64,000 nt of DNA from Mycolicibacterium moriokaense (lineage in GTDB: Bacteria; Actinomycetota; Actinomycetes; Mycobacteriales; Mycobacteriaceae), in assembly GCF_010726085.1 (NCBI RefSeq), contig NZ_AP022560.1, positions 5,766,001 to 5,830,000 on the forward strand, read 5' to 3'. The translations under genes were made by a program, and so were the position numbers. This document shows positions 35,346-43,454 of the stretch, in pieces (position 1 is the first letter of the stretch; every line of letters starts with the position of its first letter). The notes under the pieces are model-generated. The model was not told where the DNA came from. It saw nothing but the letters and a program-made list of their open reading frames with translations, and did not search any database.

Positions 35346-36910
35346 ACCGTCGCGCGGTCGCGCCCCTCCCAGTACTGCTTGCGCAGATCCTTCTTGAGGA
35401 TCTTCCCGGTCGGGTTGCGCGGCAACTCGTCGCGAACCTCGACCGACTTCGGGCACTTGTAGGCGGCCAACCGCTCCCGCGCGAACGCGATGAGCTCCTC
35501 CTCGGTGGCCTCACCCTCAAGCTCCACAACGGCTTTGACGACCTCGCCCCACTTCTCGTCGGGGACACCGATGATCGCGACGTCGACGACCGCCGGATGC
35601 TCGGCCAGCACTCGCTCCACTTCGATCGAGTAGATGTTCTCGCCGCCGGAGATGATCATGTCCTTCAGTCGGTCCTCGACGAAGATGAAGCCCTCCTCGT
35701 CGATACGGCCGATGTCGCCGGTGCGGAACCAGCCGTCCTCGGTGATCGCCTCCGCCGTCGCCTCCGGCTTGTTGTGGTAGCCCTTCATCAACTGTGGTGT
35801 GCGGAACCACAATTCGCCTTGCTCGCCCTGCGGCACATCCTCGAGTGTGTCGGGATCCACCGCCCGCACCTCCGCGTTGGGTACCAGCGTGCCCGCACTG
35901 GTGAGCCGTTCCTCCTTACCCGGGTCGCGATGCACCTCGGGAAGCAGGTGGCTGATGACGCCGCACACTTCGGTCAGGCCGTACACCTGCATGAATTCGG
36001 TGTTCGGCCATGCCTCCAACGCGCGACGCAACAACGGCAAGGGCATCGGCGACGCGCCGTACGCGAAGGTCTTCAGTGCTCCGAACAGCTTGACGGCGTC
36101 CTCGCCGGAATCGAGCACCTTGGCCAGCACCGCGGGAACGAGGAAGGTTCTGTTGGCGCCCTTGAGGATTGCGCCGGCCAGCGACATGCCGTCAACCTCA
36201 CGCGTCATGACGCTGGGGATTCCGTCGTGAATCCCGAACTGCACATAGGACGATCCGCCGACGTGGAACAGCGGCATCGACACCATGCTCTTGTCGCCGG
36301 GGTCGAAGTTGAATCCCTCGTGCGCGTTGATCGTGTGGGCGACGATGTTGGCCTGCGTCAGCTCCACCCCCTTGGGGCGGCCGGTGGTGCCCGACGAGTA
36401 CATGATGATCGCAACATCGCCGGGGTCGACATCGGCGTCGCGGCCCACCGGAGTTGCGCCGGCCAGCAGGGCCTCGTACTCATCGCCGTCCTCGCCCTCC
36501 GGCGTGACCTCGATGATGTGCTCGATGTTCGTCACCTTGTCGCGGATCCTGTCGACATTGGACCGCAGTTCCTTACCGACGATCAGCAGCTTGGCGTCGG
36601 AGTCGTTGAGTACGTAGTCGAGTTCGTCGGCGGCCAGCCGGAAGTTGATGATCGCGTTGGCCGCGCCCAGCGAGGCGGCGGCGAGGGTGAGCTCTACGCA
36701 GGCGGGGTGGTTCTTGTCGAGGAACGCCACCACGTCGCCGCGCTTGATGCCGCGATCCTTCAGCGCTCCAGCAAGTCGGCGTACGCGGTCGTTCCACTCC
36801 GCCCATGTCCACGTTCGTTCGAGGTAGGTCAGCGCCTCGCCGTCGGGCGTGGCCTTGGCCCAGTGGGCGATGCGATCGTCGAGAAAGCGGGGATCAGCCA
36901 GGTCAGACAT
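35342..36910 (-). CDS. Acyl-CoA synthetase (FadD family)
   Basis: A 522-residue adenylate-forming enzyme that activates a carboxylate to its CoA thioester. The P-loop is YSSGTTGRPKG near residues 170-180, the adenine motif YGLTEVCG, the hinge GDIGRIDEEGFI and the A10 Lys in PTGKILKKDL. The gene lies between the SOUL gene and the amidohydrolase gene, 30 nt from the latter, probably in one transcript. The fatty acid or aromatic acid used cannot be read from sequence. No clear ribosome site is seen at the ATG. Confidence 0.88.
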   Translation of the reverse strand: MSDLADPRFLDDRIAHWAKATPDGEALTYLERTWTWAEWNDRVRRLAGALKDRGIKRGDVVAFLDKNHPACVELTLAAASLGAANAIINFRLAADELDYVLNDSDAKLLIVGKELRSNVDRIRDKVTNIEHIIEVTPEGEDGDEYEALLAGATPVGRDADVDPGDVAIIMYSSGTTGRPKGVELTQANIVAHTINAHEGFNFDPGDKSMVSMPLFHVGGSSYVQFGIHDGIPSVMTREVDGMSLAGAILKGANRTFLVPAVLAKVLDSGEDAVKLFGALKTFAYGASPMPLPLLRRALEAWPNTEFMQVYGLTEVCGVISHLLPEVHRDPGKEERLTSAGTLVPNAEVRAVDPDTLEDVPQGEQGELWFRTPQLMKGYHNKPEATAEAITEDGWFRTGDIGRIDEEGFIFVEDRLKDMIISGGENIYSIEVERVLAEHPAVVDVAIIGVPDEKWGEVVKAVVELEGEATEEELIAFARERLAAYKCPKSVEVRDELPRNPTGKILKKDLRKQYWEGRDRATV

Positions 36911-36940
36911 GCTCAGAAGCGTGCCATGTCCGCCGGTGCG

Positions 36941-38551
36941 TCAGTTGAGTTTCGGGTAAACCTGTCGGCCCGCCAGGTACGTGGCACGGACCTCGAGGTC
37001 GGCGATCGTTTCCGGCGGCACCGATCGGGGATCGGCCGACAACACCACCATGTCGGCGTACTTGCCTACCTCGAGCGAGCCGATCACGTCGTCGGAGTGC
37101 ATCTGCCAGGCCGCGTCGATGGTCTGGGCGCGAATGGCCTGGTCGACGGTGATCCGCTGCTCGGGGCCGATCACCCGGCCGCTGGGCGCGGTGCGGGTGA
37201 CGGCGACGCTGATGTTGCGCAGCGGCTCCTCGGGCGTGACCGGGGGGTCGTTGTGCAGCGAGATCCGCATCCCGGTGGCCACCGCCGAACCGCATGGCAT
37301 CCAGCGGTTTCCGCGTTCGGATCCGAACAGGCCGTCGACGAGGATGTCGCCCCAGTAGTGGATCTGGTCGACGAAGATGCTGCAGGTGACGCCGAGATCG
37401 TGGGCGCGCTGCAACTGGTCGTCGCGGATGGCGCCGACGTGTTCGAGCCGCAGCCGGTGGTCGTCGCGGGGCCAGCGTCGCAGCGCGTCCTCGTAGACGT
37501 CGAGGATGGTGTCGGCCCCCGCATCGCCCTGGACGTGGCACGCCATCTGCCATCCCTTCGGGAAGTAGGCGCCGACGATCTCGGTCAGCTGTTCGCGGGT
37601 GTAGTTCGCGCAGCCGCACGAGCCCTTCGGAATGCCGATGCTGCGGGTGGCCTCGGTATCCAGGTACGGGAACGACAGGTCGATGTTGCCGATCCACGGC
37701 GAGCCGTCGACCCAGACCTTGATACCGGCCTGGCGAACCATGTCGTCGCCGTTGTCGGGCACCTCGTCGGTGGTCATCGCCGCGGTGGAAATCTCGTAGA
37801 CGCGCAACCGCACCGTGAGGTCGTTGCGCATCTGATCGATCACCGTCCGGAACACCGGGTCGAATGCCATCTCCGAACACGTCGTCAACCCGGCACGGTT
37901 CAGTCGGGCGAGTTCGGCGTGCAGCATCTCGGGATAGTCGCTGGGCTGAATCGCCCCCTGCAGCAACGGGAACACCGCGCCGATCTCCTCGGCACTGCCG
38001 TCGAGTTCACCGTTAGCGTCGCGGCCGTACTTGGCGCCCTTCGGGTCCGGGGTGTCACGCGTCAGCCCGACCTTCACGGCCGCCGCGGAGTTGAAGTACG
38101 CCTTGTGCCCCGAGTTGTGCACGATGACGAGCGGATGGTTTGGAGCGACACCGTCGAGCCACGCGAGCGTCGGGTTGGGTAACCCGCGCTGCAACAACGC
38201 GTCCCACCCGTTGAGGTAGGCGCCGGCGGCCCCGCGCTTGGCGACCTCCGCCTCGATCGCGGCGACGACGTCGGCGGCGTTCGGCAGCGTGACGGGACGG
38301 ATGTCGACCATCCGGTCCGACAGCACGATCGCCTCCATCAGCGGATGGCCGTGCGCCTCGACCATGCCGGGCATGACGCATCCATCGCCGAGGTCCACCG
38401 TCTCCGTCTGCGGCCCGATCCAGGCCTGGATGTCGGAGCGGTCGCCGACCGCGACGATGCGGCCGTCGGCCACGGCGATGGCTTCCACGGTTGGTTGGTT
38501 TTCGTTGACGGTGAGGACGGTCCCCTGAATGACCAGGTCAGCGACGGGCAT
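36941..38551 (-). CDS. Amidohydrolase family protein (YtcJ-like)
   Basis: A 536-residue metal-dependent hydrolase matching Rv0552. The metal motif EAHGHP near residues 65-70 is the family HxH, followed by the long insertion of YtcJ-type proteins, VQGDAGAD in the middle (metal-binding His in CHVQGD), LEHVGAI and LHNDPPV with the catalytic Asp. The C-terminal beta segment (VGKYADMVVLSADP) closes the composite domain. The reaction is probably hydrolysis of an amide or ester of unknown identity. It precedes the fadD gene on the same strand and is divergent from the DGPF gene promoter. Confidence 0.85.
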   Translation of the reverse strand: MPVADLVIQGTVLTVNENQPTVEAIAVADGRIVAVGDRSDIQAWIGPQTETVDLGDGCVMPGMVEAHGHPLMEAIVLSDRMVDIRPVTLPNAADVVAAIEAEVAKRGAAGAYLNGWDALLQRGLPNPTLAWLDGVAPNHPLVIVHNSGHKAYFNSAAAVKVGLTRDTPDPKGAKYGRDANGELDGSAEEIGAVFPLLQGAIQPSDYPEMLHAELARLNRAGLTTCSEMAFDPVFRTVIDQMRNDLTVRLRVYEISTAAMTTDEVPDNGDDMVRQAGIKVWVDGSPWIGNIDLSFPYLDTEATRSIGIPKGSCGCANYTREQLTEIVGAYFPKGWQMACHVQGDAGADTILDVYEDALRRWPRDDHRLRLEHVGAIRDDQLQRAHDLGVTCSIFVDQIHYWGDILVDGLFGSERGNRWMPCGSAVATGMRISLHNDPPVTPEEPLRNISVAVTRTAPSGRVIGPEQRITVDQAIRAQTIDAAWQMHSDDVIGSLEVGKYADMVVLSADPRSVPPETIADLEVRATYLAGRQVYPKLN

Positions 38552-38605
38552 GCGGACAATCGTCTCAGCCGTCGGCGAGATGCGATGAAAAAACTTCGCC
38601 GAGCG

Positions 38606-38633
38606 TGTCGATTTCTATGGGCTGCCATTCGAC
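38606..38633 (+). promoter_or_regulatory. Candidate ECF42-type sigma factor promoter
   Basis: TGTCGA at 38606-38611 and CGAC at 38630-38633 are separated by 18 nt and lie 62 nt upstream of the DGPF/YCII gene. ECF42-group sigma factors are reported to read promoters with TGTCGA in the -35 and CGA/TC in the -10 region ahead of DGPF genes. An ECF42-like gene (frameshifted) lies 3.5 kb downstream at 42214. Confidence 0.55.
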
Positions 38634-38695
38634 GTAGAGACGAGGGGCACCTAGAACAGGATGAACGAGCCCTTCCCGACTAGAAGGAGACACCA

Positions 38696-39166
38696 ATGTC
38701 GCGCTACATGATGATCATGCGAGTGACCCCCGAGGGCGCGCAGGCCTTCGCCGAGGCCGATATCGACTTCAACGAGGTCATCGAGTCGATGGGCCGCTAC
38801 AACGAGGAACTCATCAAGGCCGGCGTATTGCTCGCCGGCGAGGGCCTGACCGGTCCCGAGGAGGGTTTCGTCGTCGACTTCGACAACGACCCGCCGGTGG
38901 TCACCGACGGCCCGTACACCGAGGCGAAGGAACTGTTCAACGGGTTCTGGATCCTCGACGTGTCGTCGAAGGAAGAGGCCAAGCAGTGGGCGCAGAAGTG
39001 CCCGCTGGGTCCTGGCGTAAGGCTCGAGGTGCGCCGGGTGGCGGAGACCGACGAGTTCCCCGCCGACAACCCCTGGGTCCAGAAGGAGGTCCAGTGGAAG
39101 GCCGAGCTGGCGGAGAAGATCGCGGCGCAGGCCCGGGCGGACGCCGACAGGTTCGCCCGCCGCTGA
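38696..39166 (+). CDS. YCII/DGPF domain protein
   Basis: A 156-residue protein with an N-terminal YCII-related domain: YMMIMRVTPEGAQ, then VTDGPYTEAKELFNGFWIL near residues 76-94, the DGPF (here DGPY) signature. A charged helical tail follows. Function unknown; the family is tied to ECF42-type sigma factors in actinobacteria. GAAGGAGA upstream of ATG 38696 is a good ribosome site. Here the sigma factor gene is separated from it by fadD8 and other genes, and its promoter carries an ECF42-like motif. A long inverted repeat follows the stop. Confidence 0.85.
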   Translation: MSRYMMIMRVTPEGAQAFAEADIDFNEVIESMGRYNEELIKAGVLLAGEGLTGPEEGFVVDFDNDPPVVTDGPYTEAKELFNGFWILDVSSKEEAKQWAQKCPLGPGVRLEVRRVAETDEFPADNPWVQKEVQWKAELAEKIAAQARADADRFARR

Positions 39167-39177
39167 GCCTGGGCCCA

Positions 39178-39237
39178 CCGAATCTGAATCTCTGCAGAGA
39201 AATCTCGAGGTGGATGCCTGCAGAGGTACAGATTCGG
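39178..39237. terminator. Inverted repeat after the DGPF gene
   Basis: Two 20-nt arms (39178-39197 and 39218-39237; outer CCGAATCTG and CAGATTCGG) match at 18 of 20 positions around a 20-nt loop. It starts 11 nt after the DGPF stop codon and probably ends that transcript before the fadD8 promoter. Confidence 0.6.
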
Positions 39238-39265
39238 CGTTTCCGGGGTACTCGGCCTACAAATC

Positions 39266-39279
39266 TGGAACACGTTCTA
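39266..39279. promoter_or_regulatory. KstR-type operator on the fadD8 promoter
   Basis: TGGAACACGTTCTA fits the KstR consensus TNNAACNNGTTNNA at every defined position. It overlaps TAGTCT (39278-39283), the likely -10 of the leaderless fadD8 transcript that would begin at ATG 39291. Repression by a KstR-like regulator would block promoter opening. KstR is the TetR-family repressor of the cholesterol catabolic regulon in mycobacteria. Confidence 0.6.
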
Positions 39280-39290
39280 GTCTGGTCGTC

Positions 39291-40892
39291 ATGACGGACG
39301 ACCTGTTGCGCCATCCCCTGCACTCCGGCCACCTCACGGTGGGCGCGCTGAAGCGGAACAAGGACAAGCCGGTCCTGTTCCTCGGCGACACGACACTGAC
39401 GGGTGGCCAGCTCGCCGAGCGCATCAGCCAGTACATTCAGGCCTTCGAGGCGCTGGGCGCCGGGTCGGGTGTCGCGACGGGTCTGCTGTCGCTCAACCGG
39501 CCCGAGGTGCTGATGATCCTCGGCGCGGGCCAGACGCAGGGTTACCGGCGCACGGCACTACACCCTCTCGGTTCGTTGGACGACCACGCGTACGTCCTCA
39601 ACGACGCGGGGGTCACGTCGCTGATCATCGATCCGAACCCGATGTTCGTGGAGCGGGCGAAGGGTCTGCTGGAGAAGGTGCCGGGACTCAAGCAGGTGCT
39701 GACCATCGGACCGGTGCCCGACGACCTGGCGGATGTCGCCGTCGACCTGACCGCCGAGGCCGCGAAGTACACGCCCAAGCCGTTGGTGGCCGCCGACCTG
39801 CCGCCCGATCACATCGGCGGCATGGCCTACACCGGCGGGACGACCGGTAAGCCCAAGGGTGTGATCGGCACGGTGCAGTCGATCACCACCATGACGACGA
39901 TTCAGCTCGCCGAGTGGGAATGGCCCGAGAATCCGAAGTTCCTGATGTGCACGCCGCTGTCGCATGCGGGGGCGGCGTTCTTCGTGCCGACGATCATCAA
40001 GGGCGGTCAGCTGTTCGTGCTGACGAAGTTCGATCCGGCCGAGGTGCTGCGGGTGATCGAGGAGCAGAAGATCACCGCCACCATGTTGGTGCCGTCGATG
40101 ATCTACGCGCTGATGGACCATCCGGATTCGCACACCCGCGATCTGTCGTCGCTGGAGACGGTGTACTACGGCGCCTCGGCGATGAACCCGGTCCGGTTGA
40201 AGGAGGCGATCGACCGCTTCGGCCCGATCTTCGCGCAGTACTACGGCCAGTCCGAAGCGCCGATGGTGATCACCTACCTGTCGAAGAAGGATCACGACGA
40301 GAAGCGGTTGACGTCGTGCGGACGTCCGACGCTGTTCGCGCGGGTCGCGCTGCTCGACGCCGACGGAAACCAGGTGCCCCAAGGCGAAGTCGGTGAGATC
40401 TGCGTGTCGGGTCCGCTGGTGTCCGGCGGGTATTGGAACAAGCCGGAGGCGACGGCGGACACGTTCCGCGACGGTTGGATGCACACCGGCGACCTGGCCC
40501 GCGAGGACGAGGACGGGTTCTACTACATCGTCGACCGGACCAAGGACATGATTGTCACCGGCGGGTTCAACGTGTTTCCCCGTGAGGTGGAAGACGTTGT
40601 CGCAGAGCATCCTTCGGTCGCCCAGGTGTGCGTGATCGGCACGCCCGACGAGAAGTGGGGCGAGGCGGTGACGGCCGTGGTCGTGTTGCGGCCCGACGCC
40701 GACCGGTCCGAGGAGGCCGTCGCGGCGATGACCGCCGAGATCCAGGCCGCCGTCAAGGAGCGCAAGGGATCGGTGCAGTCGCCGAAGCAGGTGATCGTCG
40801 TCGACTCGGTGCCGGTGACCGCCCTCGGTAAGCCCGACAAGAAGGCGGTGCGGGCGCAGTTCTGGGAGGGCGCCGACCGCGCCGTCGGCTGA
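39291..40892 (+). CDS. fadD8: Acyl-CoA synthetase FadD8-like
   Basis: A 533-residue adenylate-forming acyl-CoA synthetase, positioned as Rv0551c. The N-terminus HSGHLTVGALKRNKDKPVL is distinctive. The P-loop is TGGTTGKPKG, the adenine motif YYGQSEAPM, the hinge GDLAREDEDGFYYIVDR and the A10 Lys in TALGKPDKKAV. ATG 39291 has no Shine-Dalgarno sequence but has TAGTCT 7 nt upstream (leaderless). A KstR-type box on the promoter points to control by sterol availability. Substrate likely a fatty or sterol-derived acid. A hairpin follows the stop codon. Confidence 0.9.
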   Translation: MTDDLLRHPLHSGHLTVGALKRNKDKPVLFLGDTTLTGGQLAERISQYIQAFEALGAGSGVATGLLSLNRPEVLMILGAGQTQGYRRTALHPLGSLDDHAYVLNDAGVTSLIIDPNPMFVERAKGLLEKVPGLKQVLTIGPVPDDLADVAVDLTAEAAKYTPKPLVAADLPPDHIGGMAYTGGTTGKPKGVIGTVQSITTMTTIQLAEWEWPENPKFLMCTPLSHAGAAFFVPTIIKGGQLFVLTKFDPAEVLRVIEEQKITATMLVPSMIYALMDHPDSHTRDLSSLETVYYGASAMNPVRLKEAIDRFGPIFAQYYGQSEAPMVITYLSKKDHDEKRLTSCGRPTLFARVALLDADGNQVPQGEVGEICVSGPLVSGGYWNKPEATADTFRDGWMHTGDLAREDEDGFYYIVDRTKDMIVTGGFNVFPREVEDVVAEHPSVAQVCVIGTPDEKWGEAVTAVVVLRPDADRSEEAVAAMTAEIQAAVKERKGSVQSPKQVIVVDSVPVTALGKPDKKAVRAQFWEGADRAVG

Positions 40893-40904
40893 GCGCTTGT
40901 CCGT

Positions 40905-40962
40905 TGACTCTGCGTCCAGGCCGCTGGTTGCTCGACTTTTTCAGCCCTCACCGCAGAGTCAA
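40905..40962. terminator. Inverted repeat after fadD8
   Basis: TTGACTCTGCG at 40905-40915 and CGCAGAGTCAA at 40952-40962 are perfect 11-nt inverted copies; the loop includes a run of five T residues. It begins 12 nt after the fadD8 stop and should act as its terminator. Confidence 0.55.
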
Positions 40963-40979
40963 TGGCACATTGGGGATCG

Positions 40980-41346
40980 ATGACCGACAGCTGGGTGCGG
41001 GGTGACTACTTCGGCCTGGACATGCCAGCCCTGCGCAGCGGCGGCCCGCAATTCCTCACCGACGCGTTCCGCGCCAGCGGCGCATTGGCGTCCGATTGCG
41101 CCGTCACCGCGGCGGCAGCACTGGCCGCAAGGCGCACTGTCGGTCGCCTACGACGGCGCCGACCTACCGACTGAGCTGTTCGCGAAGTTCTCCCGCGACT
41201 TCGACGATCCCCGTCGCGACAACGGTCGCACCCAGATGGAGTTCGAAGTCCGCTTCGCGTTGCTGTCCCAGACACCGAGGTTTCCGATCACCAACTTCCT
41301 GAACCTCTGGGAGACAAACGATTTCGTCGGTGTGCTAGACGACTAG
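40980..41346 (+). pseudogene. Broken phosphotransferase (APH-like) gene remnant
   Basis: Three frames in succession resemble the N-terminal third of a mycobacterial aminoglycoside-phosphotransferase-like protein. The first, from ATG 40980, gives TDSWVRGDYFG and FLTDAFRASGALASD. The second, near 41110-41135, gives GGSTGRK. The third, from about 41137, gives LSVAYDGADLPTELFAKFSRDFDDP and EVRFALLSQTPRFPI. So there are two frame changes (one probably with a small deletion) and the reading then leaves the family, with the C-terminal two thirds missing. The 3' end overlaps the convergent kinase gene. This is a relic. Confidence 0.6.
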
Positions 41347-41931
41347 GTCGGCCTTGTGCCGAACCCGCTCGATCCGCTCGGCATTCCGCTCGTCGACGTC
41401 ATGCACCCAGGCCTCAGCCTGCTCGGGTGACTTGCCGAACTCCACATGACGAGCGACGAGCCGACGCCGCCGCTCTTCCGCCGGACACGAGACGAACCAC
41501 ACTTCGTCCAGCACGCCTCGCACCTGCGGCCACGGCTCGTCGTCGTCGAGCAGGTAGTTGCCCTCGGTGACGACGAGGCGCGCGTCCGGTCCGATGGGGA
41601 TGCTGCCCGCGACGGGCTGTTCGATGTCGCGGTCGAACGCCGGGGCGTAGACGACCTCGCTGTGCTGCCTCCTAATGCGTTGCAGCAGTGCCAGATACCC
41701 GTAACCGTCGAATGTGTCGATGGCACCCTTGCGGTCGAGCCGCCCCAACCGTCGCAGCTCCACATCGGCGAGATGAAACCCGTCCATGGGGACTTGCACG
41801 GCGCCCTCGACCGTCGACACGATCTGCGTCCCCAGCGCCGTCTTCCCTGCGCCGGGCGGCCCAGTGATGCCGAGGAGGACGCGGGGCTGCCTGGCGAGCA
41901 GAGCCTCCAGTCGACTAGTCCAGGAGTTCAT
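41335..41931 (-). CDS. Nucleoside/nucleotide kinase family protein (uridine kinase-like)
   Basis: A 198-residue P-loop kinase. Walker A is GPPGAGKT near residues 24-31; MDGFHLAD near 49-56 and RKGAIDTFD are typical of the uridine kinase / pantothenate kinase / FrcK group, and the lid region is ERRRRLVARHVEFGKSPEQA. It probably phosphorylates a sugar or nucleoside; the exact substrate is open. The start overlaps the end of the upstream Rmf-like gene by 17 nt, so translation is coupled. Its 3' end overlaps the phosphotransferase relic. Confidence 0.82.
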   Translation of the reverse strand: MNSWTSRLEALLARQPRVLLGITGPPGAGKTALGTQIVSTVEGAVQVPMDGFHLADVELRRLGRLDRKGAIDTFDGYGYLALLQRIRRQHSEVVYAPAFDRDIEQPVAGSIPIGPDARLVVTEGNYLLDDDEPWPQVRGVLDEVWFVSCPAEERRRRLVARHVEFGKSPEQAEAWVHDVDERNAERIERVRHKADLVV

Positions 41932-42124
41932 CGATCTCGGCGGCGAGCCGAGCGATGCGCTCTTCTTCGCTGGGGATCACTTGGTTGTCCTCGGCGGCCC
42001 GCTGCCATCCGAGCCGCCACATCCGCGCCACGGTGCGGTCGCCGATGCCCGCGTACGGGTTCGCGATCGTCTTGGGGTAGGCCCTGTGGCCTTCCCAGTA
42101 CGCCGTCACGAACCGGTGGGTCAT
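41915..42124 (-). CDS. Small Rmf/CrpP-like protein
   Basis: A 69-residue protein. The pattern AYWEGHRAY, NPYAG, then MWRLGWQRA matches the ribosome modulation factor / CrpP-like small domain (G..A..G.....NPY.....W..GW..A). A helical acidic C-terminus (EEERIARLAAEIDELL) follows. Rmf-like proteins either dimerise ribosomes or act in other small-domain contexts. ATG 42124 has GAAGGTG upstream. The gene overlaps the kinase gene by 17 nt and starts about 90 nt from the divergent sigma factor gene. Confidence 0.6.
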   Translation of the reverse strand: MTHRFVTAYWEGHRAYPKTIANPYAGIGDRTVARMWRLGWQRAAEDNQVIPSEEERIARLAAEIDELLD

Positions 42125-42213
42125 CACCTTCAACTGTCTGCGCGAACAGTCACAAAGAGCGCCATTTCCGCGGCGTGTCGGGGACTTTTGCGTCTGCTCG
42201 GCACAATGAGGAG

Positions 42214-43454
42214 GTGCCGGGTATCCAGCAGACCGTCGACGCGGTCTGGCGGATGGAGGCCGCCAGGATCGTCGCGACACTGACGCGGGCGGTCGGCGAC
42301 GTCGGCCTCGCCGAGGATCTGGCGCAGGAGGCGCTCGTCGACGCCCTGACTCAGTGGCCCGCGAGCGGGGTGCCCCGCAACGCCGGCGCCTGGCTGACCA
42401 CCGTGGCAAACGCAAGGCCATCGACCACTGGCGCCGCCAGGAGAACCTCGACACGAAGTACGCGGTGCTGGCCCATGAACTCGAGACGCAGGTCGACGAA
42501 CCGTGGGATCCCGACCGCATCGACGACGACGTGCTGCGGCTGATCTTCATCTCCGCGCATCCGGTGCTGTCGCGGGAGGGACAGATCGCGCTGACGCTGC
42601 GCGTGGTCGGCGGCCTGACCACCGAGGAGATCGCACGCGCGTTCCTGACGTCGAAATCGACGATCGCCGCGCGCATCACCCGCGCCAAGAAGACACTGTC
42701 GGATGCCAACGTGCCCTTCGAGGTACCGGACCGCTCGGAATACCCTCAGCGGTTGTCGGCCGTACTGTCGGTTATCTATCTGGTCTACAACGAAGGGTAT
42801 TCGGCGTCGTTCGGCCGGCGCTGGATCCGCGACGAACTGTGCAGCGAGGCACTGCGATTGGGCCGGGTGCTCGCGGCATTGGTACCCGATGAACCGGAGG
42901 TGCACGGCCTCGTCTCGCTCATGGAGTTTCAGTCGTCGCGGTTCGCCGCGCGCACCGACAGCCAGGGCAACCCGATCCTGCTCGAGGATCAGAACCGCGC
43001 CAAGTGGGACCGGGCGCAGATCCAGCGTGGGGTGGCCGCACTGGAACGGGCCGCGGAGGCGTTGCAGCGCAAGGGTGTTGGCTGGGGTCAGTATGCGCTG
43101 CAGGCAGCGATCGCCGAATGTCATGCCACCGCTCCCACCGCCGCCGACACCGACTGGAAGCGCATCGTGATGCTGTACGACGGGCTGACGCGGATCACGC
43201 CATCGCCCGTCGTGCAGCTCAACCGGGCGGTGGCGGTCGCGATGTCCGACGGGCCCGCGGTCGCGTTGGACATCGTCGACGGCCTGACGGGCCTCGACGA
43301 CTCCTACCTGCTGCCGAGCGTGCGCGGCGAACTACTGGCACGGCTGGGCCGTCACGCCGAGGCCGCCGACGAGTTCGATCGCGCCGCGAAGCTGACCGAC
43401 AACGAGCGCGAGCGAGACGTGTTGGCGGACAAGGCGGCCCGGGCCCGGGCCTAA
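42214..43454 (+). pseudogene. ECF42-type RNA polymerase sigma factor gene with frameshift
   Basis: The GTG at 42214 has GAGGAG just upstream and begins sigma region 2 (IQQTVDAVWRMEAARIVATL, VGDVGLAEDLAQEAL). That frame runs into nonsense after TTVA. From 42408 a second frame continues the same protein (AAA CGC at 42408-42413, giving KRKAIDHWRRQENLD), through sigma region 4 (EIARAFLTSKSTIAARI) and the C-terminal DUF6596/TPR-like extension (YNEGYSASFG, LNRAVAVAMSDGP). One missing base at 42407/42408 separates them; repaired length is 413 residues, normal for ECF42. Either the gene is mutated or the assembly has an indel. The downstream part is intact. Confidence 0.8.

Noticed and set aside
35273..38182. 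A 2.9-kb open frame on the plus strand
   Set aside because: It is antisense to the fadD and amidohydrolase genes, follows their codon phase, is His/Arg/Val-rich and matches no family; it is a GC-content shadow.
42395..42415. Programmed -1 frameshift in the sigma factor gene
   Set aside because: The sequence GTGGCAAACG is not a usual slippery heptamer and no downstream hairpin or pseudoknot is obvious; a deletion or sequencing error is simpler.
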